Of a stretch of DNA of 64,000 nt, positions 16,092-24,552 are shown one piece after another; position 1 is the stretch's first letter, and every line of letters starts with the position of its first letter. The DNA comes from Anaerovirgula multivorans. GTDB taxonomy: Bacteria; Bacillota; Clostridia; Peptostreptococcales; Natronincolaceae. The notes below the pieces were generated by a model. That model ran no database searches. It worked only from the letters and a program-made list of their open reading frames with translations, and had not been told where the DNA came from. The stretch lies in assembly GCF_900188145.1 (NCBI RefSeq), contig NZ_FZOJ01000010.1, forward strand, positions 62,001 to 126,000. The letters run 5' to 3'. The position numbers were made by a program, and so were the translations under genes.

Positions 16092-17459
16092 TTAAATCGG
16101 GATTTCCAGATAAAAGGAAACTCCGTCTTCTTGGTTTTCAGCCCAAACCTTGGCTTCGTGGATTGTGGCAATACGATAGACGATTGCTAAACCTAAGCCA
16201 AATTCTCCTTTATATCCTTTACCATATTGATGAAAAAGATTCTTCATTGTTGCTTCTTCAATCGGTGGCCCGTCATTCCAGATATGTATCTTTACCAATC
16301 CTTGATTATCCTTCTTTTTCTGAGTTAAAGAAATTACTATTTTTTCTTTAGCGTAGCGTATTTGATTATCTAATAGGTTTTCTAAAGCTACCCGCCACTG
16401 TTCTATATCGCCTATCACTTCTATCTGTGTCAGCTTCTGATGCCAATCCAGCTCACTTCGCTGCCAGCGCAGCCTTTCCACTACTTCTTTAATTAATTCA
16501 CCGATGTCAAAGCTTTGATGTTGAGGTTTGTGGGTTTCCATGTAATCCAGCTTTGTTAAATAAAGCAGGTTGCGAATGCGTTTTTCCAAACATTCCGCCT
16601 CTTCTTCAATAACCTCTAGCGTATTTGTTAAATCTCCTTTAGGATAAATACCGTCTCGAATCGATTGAACATAACTTCGGATTACCATGACAGGCGTTTT
16701 TAATTCATGGGATATATGCTGTAAAAAGGATTGCTGTGCTTCATCTTGACGAAGCAGCTGTTCTCGCAGTTGTTCAATGGATGTTCCCAATTTTCCGATC
16801 TCATCCTTACGCTTTAACTGTAGAGGCTCCTGCCAATCTCGATTTGCAATTTTTCCAACCCGTTTTTCCAGCGCTACAAGGGGGCTAGACAGATATTTTG
16901 CTAACAATAGGGCAGGAATCCAACTAAACAGAAAAACAACTCCCATAATTAAACCTAGTTTGTTAAAAAGAGTTTGTACTAAATCATCTCGGTAGGTATC
17001 CCACATATGGGAAACAAGAATAACTTCATTTCCCCATATTGACACTTTTCGAATAATGTAGAAAATTTTTCTTTCTTCAATCTTAATACTATATCTTTCA
17101 CTATCCGTCAACTGTTCCTCTGACTGCTGTCCTACGGTTTCAATAAAGGCTGTAGGTAGGCGACCACCCGTGCCAAGTAATTGATTATCATTTACGAGTA
17201 TCAAGTGGTTCACAGTACGGACATCCTGCATTGGAGGTCTTCTTTCTTGCGAAAATCCCTCCTGCCAATTGTCTCTTGAAAATTCTGTATCATACCGAGT
17301 GACAAACAAATTCTGTGCATTTTCAATGGTGGCATAGATTTCAGTAGTAAAAAAGCTTCGTAAAGTTAGGGGAAATAAGATAGATAAAAATAAGGAAATA
17401 CTCAAGGTAATTACCGCAATCACAAGCCAAATTTGCAAGGATAATGGAAGGTTTTTCAT
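16092..17459 (-). CDS. cssS: Sensor histidine kinase, CssS-like
   Basis: 455 residues. Membrane helix 1 (about 9-32), an extracytoplasmic sensor region (33-165), helix 2 (about 167-190, SWIPALLLAKYLSSPL), HAMP, then the dimerisation domain with phospho-acceptor His in ISHELKTPVMVIRSYVQSI near 250 and a C-terminal ATPase with NLLDNQIRYA and GEFGLGLAI. The sequence pattern (QIWLVI start, DGIYPKGDL after the H-box) closely recalls B. subtilis CssS, which senses misfolded secreted protein at the membrane/wall interface. Its ATG overlaps the regulator stop by 4 bases. Confidence 0.9.
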   Translation of the reverse strand: MKNLPLSLQIWLVIAVITLSISLFLSILFPLTLRSFFTTEIYATIENAQNLFVTRYDTEFSRDNWQEGFSQERRPPMQDVRTVNHLILVNDNQLLGTGGRLPTAFIETVGQQSEEQLTDSERYSIKIEERKIFYIIRKVSIWGNEVILVSHMWDTYRDDLVQTLFNKLGLIMGVVFLFSWIPALLLAKYLSSPLVALEKRVGKIANRDWQEPLQLKRKDEIGKLGTSIEQLREQLLRQDEAQQSFLQHISHELKTPVMVIRSYVQSIRDGIYPKGDLTNTLEVIEEEAECLEKRIRNLLYLTKLDYMETHKPQHQSFDIGELIKEVVERLRWQRSELDWHQKLTQIEVIGDIEQWRVALENLLDNQIRYAKEKIVISLTQKKKDNQGLVKIHIWNDGPPIEEATMKNLFHQYGKGYKGEFGLGLAIVYRIATIHEAKVWAENQEDGVSFYLEIPI

Positions 17460-18133
17460 GGTTTCACCATCCGATATCCATAGCCGTACATAGTTTCAAT
17501 CTGTAGCTCTGGCATCTTTTTTCTTAGACGTCTTACTAGATCATCAACAACTCTATCTGTTCCAAAATAATCTTCACCCCATATGTAATTTAATATTTGA
17601 TCTCTGGACAATGCCTGTCCTTGATTTTTTACGAAAAATAGCAGAAGATCAAATTCCTTGGAGGTCAGTTCTAAGACTTCCTCCTTCAGCTTGGCGATTC
17701 TACTTGTTGGGTTGATCGTATAGGGTGGCAGGGCTATAGTGGATATCTCCCTCTGCTTTGCAATATCTATGTATACCCGTTCCAATAGTTTATGAGCTCG
17801 GATTACTAACTCACGGGGTAAAAATGGCTTCGGTAAATAATCCTCACTTCCTAGTTCTAATCCCACAACTCGGTCAATATCCGTGTCACGAGCAGAAATG
17901 AAAATTACTGGGATATCAGGCGAAAGGGTTTTAATTTCACGAATCAGTTGATAACCGTCTATATCAGGAAGCATAATATCTAATATCCATAGATGAGGAG
18001 CATCCTTTATAGCTTCTCTAGCAGCTTCTCCATTTAAAAAAGAAGTCACCTGCCATCCTTCTTTTTGTAAATAAGAAGTCAATATAGAATTTAGATTGCC
18101 ATCGTCTTCTACCAAATAAATACGAAAAGACAT
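17456..18133 (-). CDS. cssR: OmpR-family response regulator, CssR-like
   Basis: 225 residues: receiver domain with acidic pocket EDD near residue 9, phospho-acceptor Asp52 in WILDIMLPDIDGYQL, SARD and the conserved Lys in LPKPF; then a winged-helix domain with LTSKEFDLLLFF and FGTDRVVDDLVRRLRRK-like text (here VVDDLVRRLRKKMPELQ). These stretches are near-signature for CssR, the secretion-stress regulator that induces HtrA-type proteases in Bacillus. The start is one of two adjacent ATGs; I use the one 7 bases after GAGAGGGG. It overlaps cssS by ATGA. Confidence 0.9.
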   Translation of the reverse strand: MSFRIYLVEDDGNLNSILTSYLQKEGWQVTSFLNGEAAREAIKDAPHLWILDIMLPDIDGYQLIREIKTLSPDIPVIFISARDTDIDRVVGLELGSEDYLPKPFLPRELVIRAHKLLERVYIDIAKQREISTIALPPYTINPTSRIAKLKEEVLELTSKEFDLLLFFVKNQGQALSRDQILNYIWGEDYFGTDRVVDDLVRRLRKKMPELQIETMYGYGYRMVKP

Positions 18134-18163
18134 CATTCCACCCCTCTCATTTTTCATTATACC

Positions 18164-18196
18164 AAAAAGGACGGGTTTTTACACCACGTCCTTTTT
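18164..18196 (-). terminator. Terminator between repeat-protein gene and cssR
   Basis: AAAAAGGACG (18164-18173) pairs with CGTCCTTTTT (18187-18196). The stem ends in T-runs on both strands. It separates the repeat-protein transcript from cssRS, although a partial read-through operon is possible. Confidence 0.8.
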
Positions 18197-18224
18197 AATA
18201 TACAATCATCTATAAAAGGAGGTC

Positions 18225-18908
18225 CTATGCATCTTGTTTTCTTTCTTGAATCCTTTCCATTTTTTCTGTCATTTCTCTATCATCTCTCTTAAATCTACCT
18301 AAACCCAGCTTCTCCATTTCTTCTTTGGCTTCTGCTTCTGTTAGTTCTCCATTTTCTACCTTTGCTCTAATGACTTCTATCTGTGCTTTCTTTTCTTCCA
18401 TTTCTGTCTTCATCTCTTCTGTCATTTCTCTATCATCTCTCTTAAATCTACCTAAACCCAGCTTCTCCATTTCTTCTTTGGCTTCTGCTTCTGTCAGTTC
18501 TCCATTTTCTACCTTTGCTCTAATGACTTCTATCTGTGCTTTCTTTTCTTCCATTTCTGTCTTCATCTCTTCTGTCATTTCTCTATCGTCTCTCTTGAAT
18601 CTACCTAAACCTAGCTTCTCCATTTCTTCTTTGGCTTCTGCTTCTGTTAGTTCTCCATTTTCTACCTTTGCTCTAATGGCTTCTATCTGTGCTTTCTTTT
18701 CTTCTATTTCTGCCGTCATCTCTTCTGTCATTTCTCTATTTTTTTGTAACCTACCCTCTGAATCTTTCAGCTTCTCACCAAAGAACGCATATCCTCTACC
18801 AAAATTACCTTCATCTTTCGCTATACTTCCTTCACTGTTTGCAAAAGCTACTACAGGTACTAACAATGTTAGTCCTAGTGTTACAGGTATTATTTTTTTC
18901 CAATTCAT
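18225..18908 (-). CDS. Secreted protein with three 51-residue tandem helical repeats
   Basis: 227 residues: a signal peptide (cleavage near VVAFA-N, residue ~24), a short linker, then three almost identical 51-residue repeats of the type TEEMKTEMEEKKAQI / AKVENGELTEAEAKEE / MEKLGLGRFKRDD, and a truncated fourth. The DNA repeats are 153 bp and nearly identical, showing recent expansion. Predicted to be long charged alpha-helices outside the membrane. No family assigned; the GELTEAEAKEEM segment recalls SHOCT or DUF2680 helices, and the Met/Glu/Lys/Arg-rich helix recalls CpxP/Spy chaperones (inference). The ATG follows GGAG by 8 bases. It lies directly upstream of cssRS. Confidence 0.85.
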   Translation of the reverse strand: MNWKKIIPVTLGLTLLVPVVAFANSEGSIAKDEGNFGRGYAFFGEKLKDSEGRLQKNREMTEEMTAEIEEKKAQIEAIRAKVENGELTEAEAKEEMEKLGLGRFKRDDREMTEEMKTEMEEKKAQIEVIRAKVENGELTEAEAKEEMEKLGLGRFKRDDREMTEEMKTEMEEKKAQIEVIRAKVENGELTEAEAKEEMEKLGLGRFKRDDREMTEKMERIQERKQDA

Positions 18909-19001
18909 TTTTATCACTCCTCATATATTTTTTGTACCTTCATTTTCTATTTTGGGACAAAAGTACGGAAGAATTATCAAAGAATTGTGTGAAATTGTGT
19001 G

Positions 19002-19133
19002 AAAAGTAACTGACACCAAATCAAAGATTTGGTGTCAGTTACTTTTGAAAAAGTCAAATAATGCAGTAAGAAAGCAGGATTGTCATTCTGAGACTTTTTC
19101 AACAACCTGAGTCACTTTTACAGAGTGCAAAAT
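19002..19133. repeat. Dispersed repeat family 1, copy 1, split by a 63-bp insert
   Basis: 19002-19046 is a perfect 21-bp-arm palindrome (AAAAGTAACTGACACCAAAT-C, loop AAA, complementary arm). The rest of the family consensus, GTCACTTTTACAGAGTGCAA, resumes at 19111. Between them 19047-19109 holds a separate palindromic insert with TTGAAAAAGTC/GACTTTTTCAA arms, bordered by AGTTACTTTT and AGTCACTTTT. Confidence 0.8.
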
Positions 19134-19159
19134 AAAAATCAGGGATAACCCTGATTTTT
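19134..19159 (-). terminator. hup terminator
   Basis: AAAAATCAGGG and CCCTGATTTTT form an 11-bp perfect stem with loop ATAA, with the T-run in the arm. It lies two bases beyond the hup stop. Confidence 0.88.
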
Positions 19160-19160
19160 A

Positions 19161-19439
19161 TTAGTCGTTAATTTTTTCTTTTAAAGTTTTACCAGCTTTG
19201 AAAACAGGTGCTTTAGAAGCTGGGATATCAATTACTTGCTCTGGATTTCTTGGATTTCTACCTTGTCTTGGTTTTCTTTCTCTTACGTCGAAAGTACCGA
19301 AACCAACTAATTGAACTTTGTCTCCAGTCACTAATGCTTCTTCAACACTCTCCATGAAAGCGTTTAAAGATAATTCAGCGTCCTTTTTTGTTAATTGGCT
19401 TTTCTCAGCAATTTTTGCAACTAATTCAGCTTTATTCAC
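19161..19439 (-). CDS. hup: DNA-binding protein HU
   Basis: 92 residues, typical HU. Helical dimerisation part VNKAELVAKIAEKSQLTKKDA, then the beta-arm GFGTFDVRERKPRQGRNPR and IPASKAPVFKAGKTLKE. HU bends and compacts DNA as a dimer. The start is GTG (19439), 8 bases after AGGAGG; the upstream ATG in frame lies inside the Shine-Dalgarno and is rejected. It follows mazG as in many clostridia and has its own strong terminator. Confidence 0.96.
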   Translation of the reverse strand: MNKAELVAKIAEKSQLTKKDAELSLNAFMESVEEALVTGDKVQLVGFGTFDVRERKPRQGRNPRNPEQVIDIPASKAPVFKAGKTLKEKIND

Positions 19440-19532
19440 TTGAAATACCTCCTTCATATTTTAAAGTACGTATAGCATATTCTCTGTAAAATTGTAAAAT
19501 CCTTCTTTTTTAAAGAATTTACCAGCATTTTT

Positions 19533-20993
19533 TTACATTTTTGTCTTAGATTCTTCCCAAAGTAGATCCATTTCCTCTAATGTCATCTCATTTAAGTCTC
19601 TTTTTGCCTTAGCCGCCGTTTTTTCTATGTACTGAAATCTATTTATAAATTTATTGCAAGTAGCATTTAAGGCATCTTCTGGGTTTGCTTTAAAAAATCT
19701 TGTTAAGTTTACTACTGCAAAGAGTAAGTCTCCTGCTTCTTCTCTGATGTGGGCAGTGTCTTTAGTTGCATAGGCTTCCAGAGCTTCTTGCAGCTCTTCC
19801 TTCACCTTATTAACAACATCCTCCAGCTTGTCCCAATCAAACCCTACATCAGCTGCTTTTTTTTGTACTTTTTCTGCCTTTAATAACGCTGGTAGTTCTT
19901 TTGGTATCATCTCCATCGAATCTGCTATACTTTTAATGTGTTTCTCCTGTCGCTTTTGCTGCTCCCAGGTTGATACTGCTTCATCAGAAGTTTCTGCCTT
20001 TACTCCCTTGAAGACATGAGGATGACGATAAAGCAGCTTTTCGCAAATTCCTTGAATTACCTCTTCAATGCTAAAGGCATTTCTTTCCTTTGCGATTTGG
20101 CTATGAAATATTACCTGTAGTAGTAAGTCACCTAATTCTTCCGCTAGTAATAAATCATCTTTTTTATCTATGGCATCCAACACTTCATAGCTTTCTTCTA
20201 TGAGGTAAGGCTTCAGACTATCATGGGTTTGCTTAATATCCCAAGGACAGCCCTCTTTACTTCTTAATATTTCCATTATTTCCACTAAATTATTCACATT
20301 ATAGTATTTTTTTTGACGTATGTCAATGCTTGGAATATAAAGACTTGTGAGATAGTCTATCCAGTCCAGCCTATCCAGCATATACAAAGGTACCCTTTCA
20401 ATCCTTTGTTCCGTTGGAATTCCAGCGTTTTTCACTACAAAAATCTCTTGTTCATCCTCATAATAGTCCATCAGTCTTAATTTTACCTCAGAGGCAATAA
20501 AGGGGTCATAAACTTGAGTAATAATGTTTGCGATGGTGGGATCTGGTTTTTGTTTCTCCAGCTGTAGCCCATCTAGAAGCTTAAATCCATCTATAGGATC
20601 TATTTCTAAAGCCATGAACATGGCATCGACAAAGCTCATGGCAGGGTACACTGTTTTTTCTATACCTTCTCTTTTACAAGCCTCTAGTAAAAGCTGCACT
20701 GTTTGCTCCGCCACATAAGGATGTCCGGGAACAGCATACAGCACATCTTCCTTTTTTGCTGCTTCCACAAGGCTGTCTGCTATTTCTTGATAAACCTGTT
20801 GAAAATCTTCTTTTTCCTCGTATACATAATCAAAGGTTTTATAACCTATGCCCTCCTCCTGTAGATAAGCTACAACGGGGTGCTTTTCTGTTCGCAGATA
20901 GATTACCTTGTGGTTTTTCATAGCGGTTAAAGTGGCCAGGGTTAGGTGCTCCTTGGCACCTGGTCCAAGACCCACAATGGTGAGGCTAGACAT
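19533..20993 (-). CDS. mazG: MazG NTP pyrophosphohydrolase with N-terminal methylase-like domain (YabN)
   Basis: 486 residues in two parts. Residues 1-220 form a tetrapyrrole-methylase-like domain (SLTIVGLGPGAKEHLT at the start, AVPGHPYVAE near 90). Residues 230-486 hold two MazG modules, the first with REGCPWDIKQTHDSL, EESYEVLDAID and EELGDLLLQVIFH, which carry the EExxE/ExxD metal site. MazG hydrolyses NTPs to NMP and PPi, housecleaning non-canonical nucleotides. I start at MSSLTIV, which has GGAG 10 bases upstream, rather than a longer in-frame start. Order yabM-yabN-hup is conserved. Confidence 0.94.
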   Translation of the reverse strand: MSSLTIVGLGPGAKEHLTLATLTAMKNHKVIYLRTEKHPVVAYLQEEGIGYKTFDYVYEEKEDFQQVYQEIADSLVEAAKKEDVLYAVPGHPYVAEQTVQLLLEACKREGIEKTVYPAMSFVDAMFMALEIDPIDGFKLLDGLQLEKQKPDPTIANIITQVYDPFIASEVKLRLMDYYEDEQEIFVVKNAGIPTEQRIERVPLYMLDRLDWIDYLTSLYIPSIDIRQKKYYNVNNLVEIMEILRSKEGCPWDIKQTHDSLKPYLIEESYEVLDAIDKKDDLLLAEELGDLLLQVIFHSQIAKERNAFSIEEVIQGICEKLLYRHPHVFKGVKAETSDEAVSTWEQQKRQEKHIKSIADSMEMIPKELPALLKAEKVQKKAADVGFDWDKLEDVVNKVKEELQEALEAYATKDTAHIREEAGDLLFAVVNLTRFFKANPEDALNATCNKFINRFQYIEKTAAKAKRDLNEMTLEEMDLLWEESKTKM

Positions 20994-21102
20994 TTTAATC
21001 ACACTCCATAAATTTAATAAGATATTAGCTATGCAAGCCCCTCTACTATAGATCACAGAATTCTTACATAGCCTTTTCTTAAATGATTTATTCTCAATAG
21101 CA

Positions 21103-22704
21103 TTACTTCATCAATTTTATTTTATGAAGTAATTTTAAAATTTTGTCTCCACCGGGGAGAAGTTCAAAATCTGCTCTAATGAGGGTTTCAGTTTTTAATA
21201 GCATGATTCCATAGACAGCAGCTCCTATAGCAATGGAGATGACAGTAGCTAGGCTGTTGCCTAGGAATGGGTATAGCTGTCTATAAAAGAGATATACAAC
21301 GACCCCCATAGTACCTACTGATAACAGAGGCTTGATGACAAATTGCTGAATTTCCATGGTAACCTTGGTTTCTCTTTTTACTGCAAGAAAGTTTAATAGA
21401 AAAGCTACAAAGTAAGCAATAACTGTACCGATGGCAGCGCCTATTACATTCAACGCTGGGATCCCCGTCAATACATAGGTAGCTACAAATTTAAAAGCAG
21501 CACCGATCATTAGGTTTCTTACAGGTACATCAGGCTTACCTAATCCCTGCAACACCCCTGTCAAAGCTTGTAGTGGTGCTAAAAAGGTTACAGCAAAAGC
21601 CAAGAAGAATAGAATTCTTCCTATGCTAGCTGGCTCTTTAGGATAAAGCATAGTCATAATAGGTGTAGATAGTACAGCTAGTCCTACTGAAGCTGGTAAG
21701 CCTATTAGTAAAGCAACCCTCAAGGCGGACTTTGCATCTCCTCTTACGGCTTCCCAGTCGTTTCTAGCAGCAGATTCAGAGATTACTGGAACAATACTCA
21801 TGGCTAGGGCAACCGTCAATACCTGAGGGAGATTTACCAAAGCAGTAGCCATTCCCTGTAGTTGTCCATATAAACTGTTTGCCTGCTCATAGCTAAAACC
21901 TGTAGCTTGTAGCCTTCTTAACACAATAAAGGTATCTATCATATTGATTAAAGGCAGTACAGCTGCACCTATAGCTATAGGTACAGCAATTCTTAATAGA
22001 TTTTTGATAATTTGTTGTGAGGTTTCTTCTTCAAAAGCTGTCACTTGTCCACCCTCTGGAAGAATAAGATTCTTTCTTTTCCTATAGAGGAACATCATCA
22101 TAGCTAGGGCAAAAGCCCCCCCTGCTGAAGCACCAAAAGATGCACCACCAGCAGCATAGGTTACGTCCATGCTTCTTAATAATAAAATTGCTAAGGATAG
22201 TCCAAAAACTACCCTCATTGCCTGCTCCACTACTTGAGAAATAGCAGTAGGAGTCATATCCCGCATTCCTTGAAAATATCCTCTGAAGGAAGCTAAAACC
22301 GCAACAAAGAATAGGGCTGGTGCCAATGCCAATACAGCATAATAAGCATTTGGACTTTGAAATACATTATTGACCAAAAAGGAGGTTAACAACGCTAAAA
22401 CAACCGAGCCCACGGCACCTAATGCTAATAATAGATAGAAGGAGGTCTTAAATACCTTATGAGCCCCATAATAGTCTTCATTTGCTCGTTTTTCCGATAC
22501 CAGCTTAGAGATGGCGGTGGGAAAACCAGCAGCTGTAAAGGCCAACAGAAAGTTAAATACTGTATAGCCTACTTGATAATACCCCATACCTTCTGATTCA
22601 ATAATAATACCCAAGGGAATCCTAAAAAAAGCTCCCATTACTTTTACAATCATTCCTGCTGCTCCTAATATAACTGCCCCTTTTAAAAAGGTATCTTTCT
22701 TCAT
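21103..22704 (-). CDS. yabM: SpoVB/YabM-type polysaccharide flippase (MATE/MOP superfamily)
   Basis: 533 residues with about 14 membrane helices of the MOP exporter superfamily. The start MKKDTFLKGAVILGAAGMIVK and the FRIPLG motif near residue 28 are typical of SpoVB/YabM proteins; GYFQGMRDMTP near 150 is another conserved point. Such proteins are thought to flip lipid-linked cell-wall or cortex precursors. It sits between spoVT and mazG, the position of B. subtilis yabM, but clostridial annotations often call it spoVB. The ATG at 22704 is 9 bases after GGAGG; upstream in-frame codons are rejected. Confidence 0.9.
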   Translation of the reverse strand: MKKDTFLKGAVILGAAGMIVKVMGAFFRIPLGIIIESEGMGYYQVGYTVFNFLLAFTAAGFPTAISKLVSEKRANEDYYGAHKVFKTSFYLLLALGAVGSVVLALLTSFLVNNVFQSPNAYYAVLALAPALFFVAVLASFRGYFQGMRDMTPTAISQVVEQAMRVVFGLSLAILLLRSMDVTYAAGGASFGASAGGAFALAMMMFLYRKRKNLILPEGGQVTAFEEETSQQIIKNLLRIAVPIAIGAAVLPLINMIDTFIVLRRLQATGFSYEQANSLYGQLQGMATALVNLPQVLTVALAMSIVPVISESAARNDWEAVRGDAKSALRVALLIGLPASVGLAVLSTPIMTMLYPKEPASIGRILFFLAFAVTFLAPLQALTGVLQGLGKPDVPVRNLMIGAAFKFVATYVLTGIPALNVIGAAIGTVIAYFVAFLLNFLAVKRETKVTMEIQQFVIKPLLSVGTMGVVVYLFYRQLYPFLGNSLATVISIAIGAAVYGIMLLKTETLIRADFELLPGGDKILKLLHKIKLMK

Positions 22705-22825
22705 CTCTTCATTCCTCCATATCACTTAGGGGGCAAAACATGTCAAACAAAACGTCCCCTTGACCTTGACTTATTGACTTATTATCGTACAGTTATAACG
22801 CTTTACATTATAGCAGACTTTTGGT

Positions 22826-22853
22826 AAAAAAAATAGCCCCGACCTGCGGAGCT
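22826..22853 (-). terminator. spoVT terminator
   Basis: On the minus strand AGCTCCG, CAGGT loop, CGGGGCT followed by ATTTTTTTT. It lies just downstream of the spoVT stop and separates spoVT from yabM. Confidence 0.85.
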
Positions 22854-22861
22854 TTTTCTTT

Positions 22862-23419
22862 CTATTGTTCCATTTGTTTGGATAGGAAGGATGCAGCTGT
22901 AGAAGCTATCTTTTTCTCAACCTCTCCCATATTTATATCTTTATTTTTGGAGCAAATGATTACTGTTCCGATTGGATCTCCTTGTGTAACGATAGGAGCG
23001 ATTACCTGGGCTATATACTTCCCATCATCTCCTTCATCAGAGGCAATCGGGATCATTTGTTCACCTTCATTCAATACAACTGTTTCTCTTTCCTCCATCA
23101 TACGCTCTAATGCTTTACTTACTCTCTTTTCCATATATTCTTTTTTAGAATGTCCTGCTACTGCAATTACTGTATCTCTATCAGTTATTATTGCGATATG
23201 ACCTAAGGCTTCTTGAAGTGACTCCGCATATTCTGTAGCAAATTCGCTAAGTTCTCCAATAGGGGAGTATTTTTTTAATATGACTTCTCCTTCTCTATCA
23301 GTAAATATCTCAAGAGGGTCACCTTCTCTTATTCTAAGGGTTCTTCTTATTTCCTTTGGTATTACCACTCTACCTAAATCGTCAATACGTCTTACTATTC
23401 CTGTCGCTTTCAATACCAT
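22862..23419 (-). CDS. spoVT: Stage V sporulation regulator SpoVT
   Basis: 185 residues, normal length. Residues 1-52 are an AbrB-like swapped-hairpin DNA-binding domain (KATGIVRRIDDLGRVVIPKE, RTLRIREGDPLEIF); the rest is a GAF-like domain with PIVTQGDPIGTVIICS near 150. SpoVT acts in the forespore, modulating SigG-dependent genes. A GGAGGGA site lies right before the ATG, and a SigG-like promoter is visible at 23457-23487, in keeping with B. subtilis regulation. Confidence 0.97.
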   Translation of the reverse strand: MVLKATGIVRRIDDLGRVVIPKEIRRTLRIREGDPLEIFTDREGEVILKKYSPIGELSEFATEYAESLQEALGHIAIITDRDTVIAVAGHSKKEYMEKRVSKALERMMEERETVVLNEGEQMIPIASDEGDDGKYIAQVIAPIVTQGDPIGTVIICSKNKDINMGEVEKKIASTAASFLSKQMEQ

Positions 23420-23456
23420 TCCCTCCTAATTTTAAAGTAAAATTTTAGTGTATTCA

Positions 23457-23487
23457 TAGTATTTTACCAATCTTTGTTTTTTATTCA
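23457..23487 (-). promoter_or_regulatory. Putative SigG promoter of spoVT
   Basis: On the minus strand TGAATA (23482-23487) and AATACTA (23457-23463) are separated by 18 bases, against the SigG consensus TGNATA and CATAMTA. It is about 35 bases upstream of the spoVT ATG. The first -10 base deviates (A for C). Confidence 0.5.
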
Positions 23488-23511
23488 TTGGAAGGACTTT
23501 ACTTTTACTCA

Positions 23512-23542
23512 TAAAAAAAGCAAGTGCTTTAACACCTGCTTT
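23512..23542 (-). terminator. prsA-like gene terminator
   Basis: On the minus strand AAAGCAGGTG, loop, CACTTGCTTTTTTTAT. It overlaps the end of the prsA-like gene and separates it from spoVT. Confidence 0.82.
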
Positions 23543-23545
23543 TAT

Positions 23546-24523
23546 CTATAATTCTTCTTTTTTAACAATTTTTGCCTGTTCCATTAATTCCTCTATATGG
23601 TCTTGAAATCCTTCTTCCTTTAAAAATTCCATTAAATTATTTTTTACATCTTCAAAGGTTTCTACTTCGTTAATAGAATCCTCTACTAAAATAATGTGAT
23701 AACCAAACGTGGTTTCTACAATACCACTCACTTCGCCAGGATTCATTGCAAAAGCAGCTTCTTCAAACTCCGGCAACATTTCTCCTCTACCAAAGTAGTC
23801 TAAATCCTCTACGACGATTCCCTCCTCTGGAGTTTCCTTATAGCCTTCCCATAAGGTCATAAAATCATCACGATTGGCTATTTTGCTTAAGATATCCTGC
23901 GCCTTCTTTTCTGCATCCTCTGTGCTGGTTCTTACTAAAATATGCTTTGCATTTACTTCTTCTCGAGCAAAGAATTCTGTGTTTTCATCGTAATAAGCCT
24001 TAGCGGCTTCCTCTGCGATTTCTAAATCGCTGATATAAAGATCTCTATACTTATTAATCGTAATATCTTTTGTGATTTGTTGTTTTATATAAGCTTCGTC
24101 AATATTGTTTTCTTCTGCAAATTGCTTAAAGGCTTCGTTTTCTTCTGTAAACATTACATAAGGACCATAGGATTCTTCTATTTCTTCATCAGTAACTGTA
24201 ATATCGTTCTTAGCTGCCTCTTGAAGAATGACTTCATCTAAAACTAGCTTTTCTAATATACTCTTTTTAATAGAATCTAAAAGAGTCATGCCTGTCCCCA
24301 TGTCTTGATTAAATACATCTGGACCTAATTGAGCCTCATAGCTCATTTTTTGTAATGCCAATGTTTTTTCAAACTCTGCTAGTGTTATGTTATTGCCATT
24401 CACCGCTGCTACAGCGTCCTGTGATAGTCTTGTAGAACTTGAACAACCAGTGATAAATATTGCCATCATTAACAAAGCAGTTAAGGCTACTATGATTTTC
24501 TTACGGTTTCCTCTTATTTTCAT
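23546..24523 (-). CDS. prsA: PrsA-like foldase lipoprotein (parvulin peptidyl-prolyl isomerase)
   Basis: About 325 residues. Signal peptide with lipobox FITGC (Cys near residue 27), an N-terminal SurA_N-like helical region with AVNGNNITLAEFEK, then a parvulin/rotamase domain (about 185-280) with EVNAKHILV, FGRGEMLPEFEEAAFAM and FGYHIILVE. PrsA proteins fold secreted proteins outside the membrane. Start chosen at the ATG 8 bases after AGGAG; GTG and ATG codons slightly upstream are also in frame. It follows mfd, separated only by a short gap, and may be co-transcribed with it. Confidence 0.92.
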   Translation of the reverse strand: MKIRGNRKKIIVALTALLMMAIFITGCSSSTRLSQDAVAAVNGNNITLAEFEKTLALQKMSYEAQLGPDVFNQDMGTGMTLLDSIKKSILEKLVLDEVILQEAAKNDITVTDEEIEESYGPYVMFTEENEAFKQFAEENNIDEAYIKQQITKDITINKYRDLYISDLEIAEEAAKAYYDENTEFFAREEVNAKHILVRTSTEDAEKKAQDILSKIANRDDFMTLWEGYKETPEEGIVVEDLDYFGRGEMLPEFEEAAFAMNPGEVSGIVETTFGYHIILVEDSINEVETFEDVKNNLMEFLKEEGFQDHIEELMEQAKIVKKEEL

Positions 24524-24552
24524 CCTCATCACTCCTATTCTGTCTCACTCTA

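Noticed and set aside
18260..18730. Possible CRISPR-like array because of regular repeats
   Set aside because: The 153-bp units are contiguous coding repeats without spacers.
18325..19002. Long plus-strand open frame of Ser/Phe-rich repeats
   Set aside because: It is the antisense shadow of the secreted tandem-repeat gene; the repeat structure belongs to the minus-strand frame, which has a signal peptide and a ribosome site.
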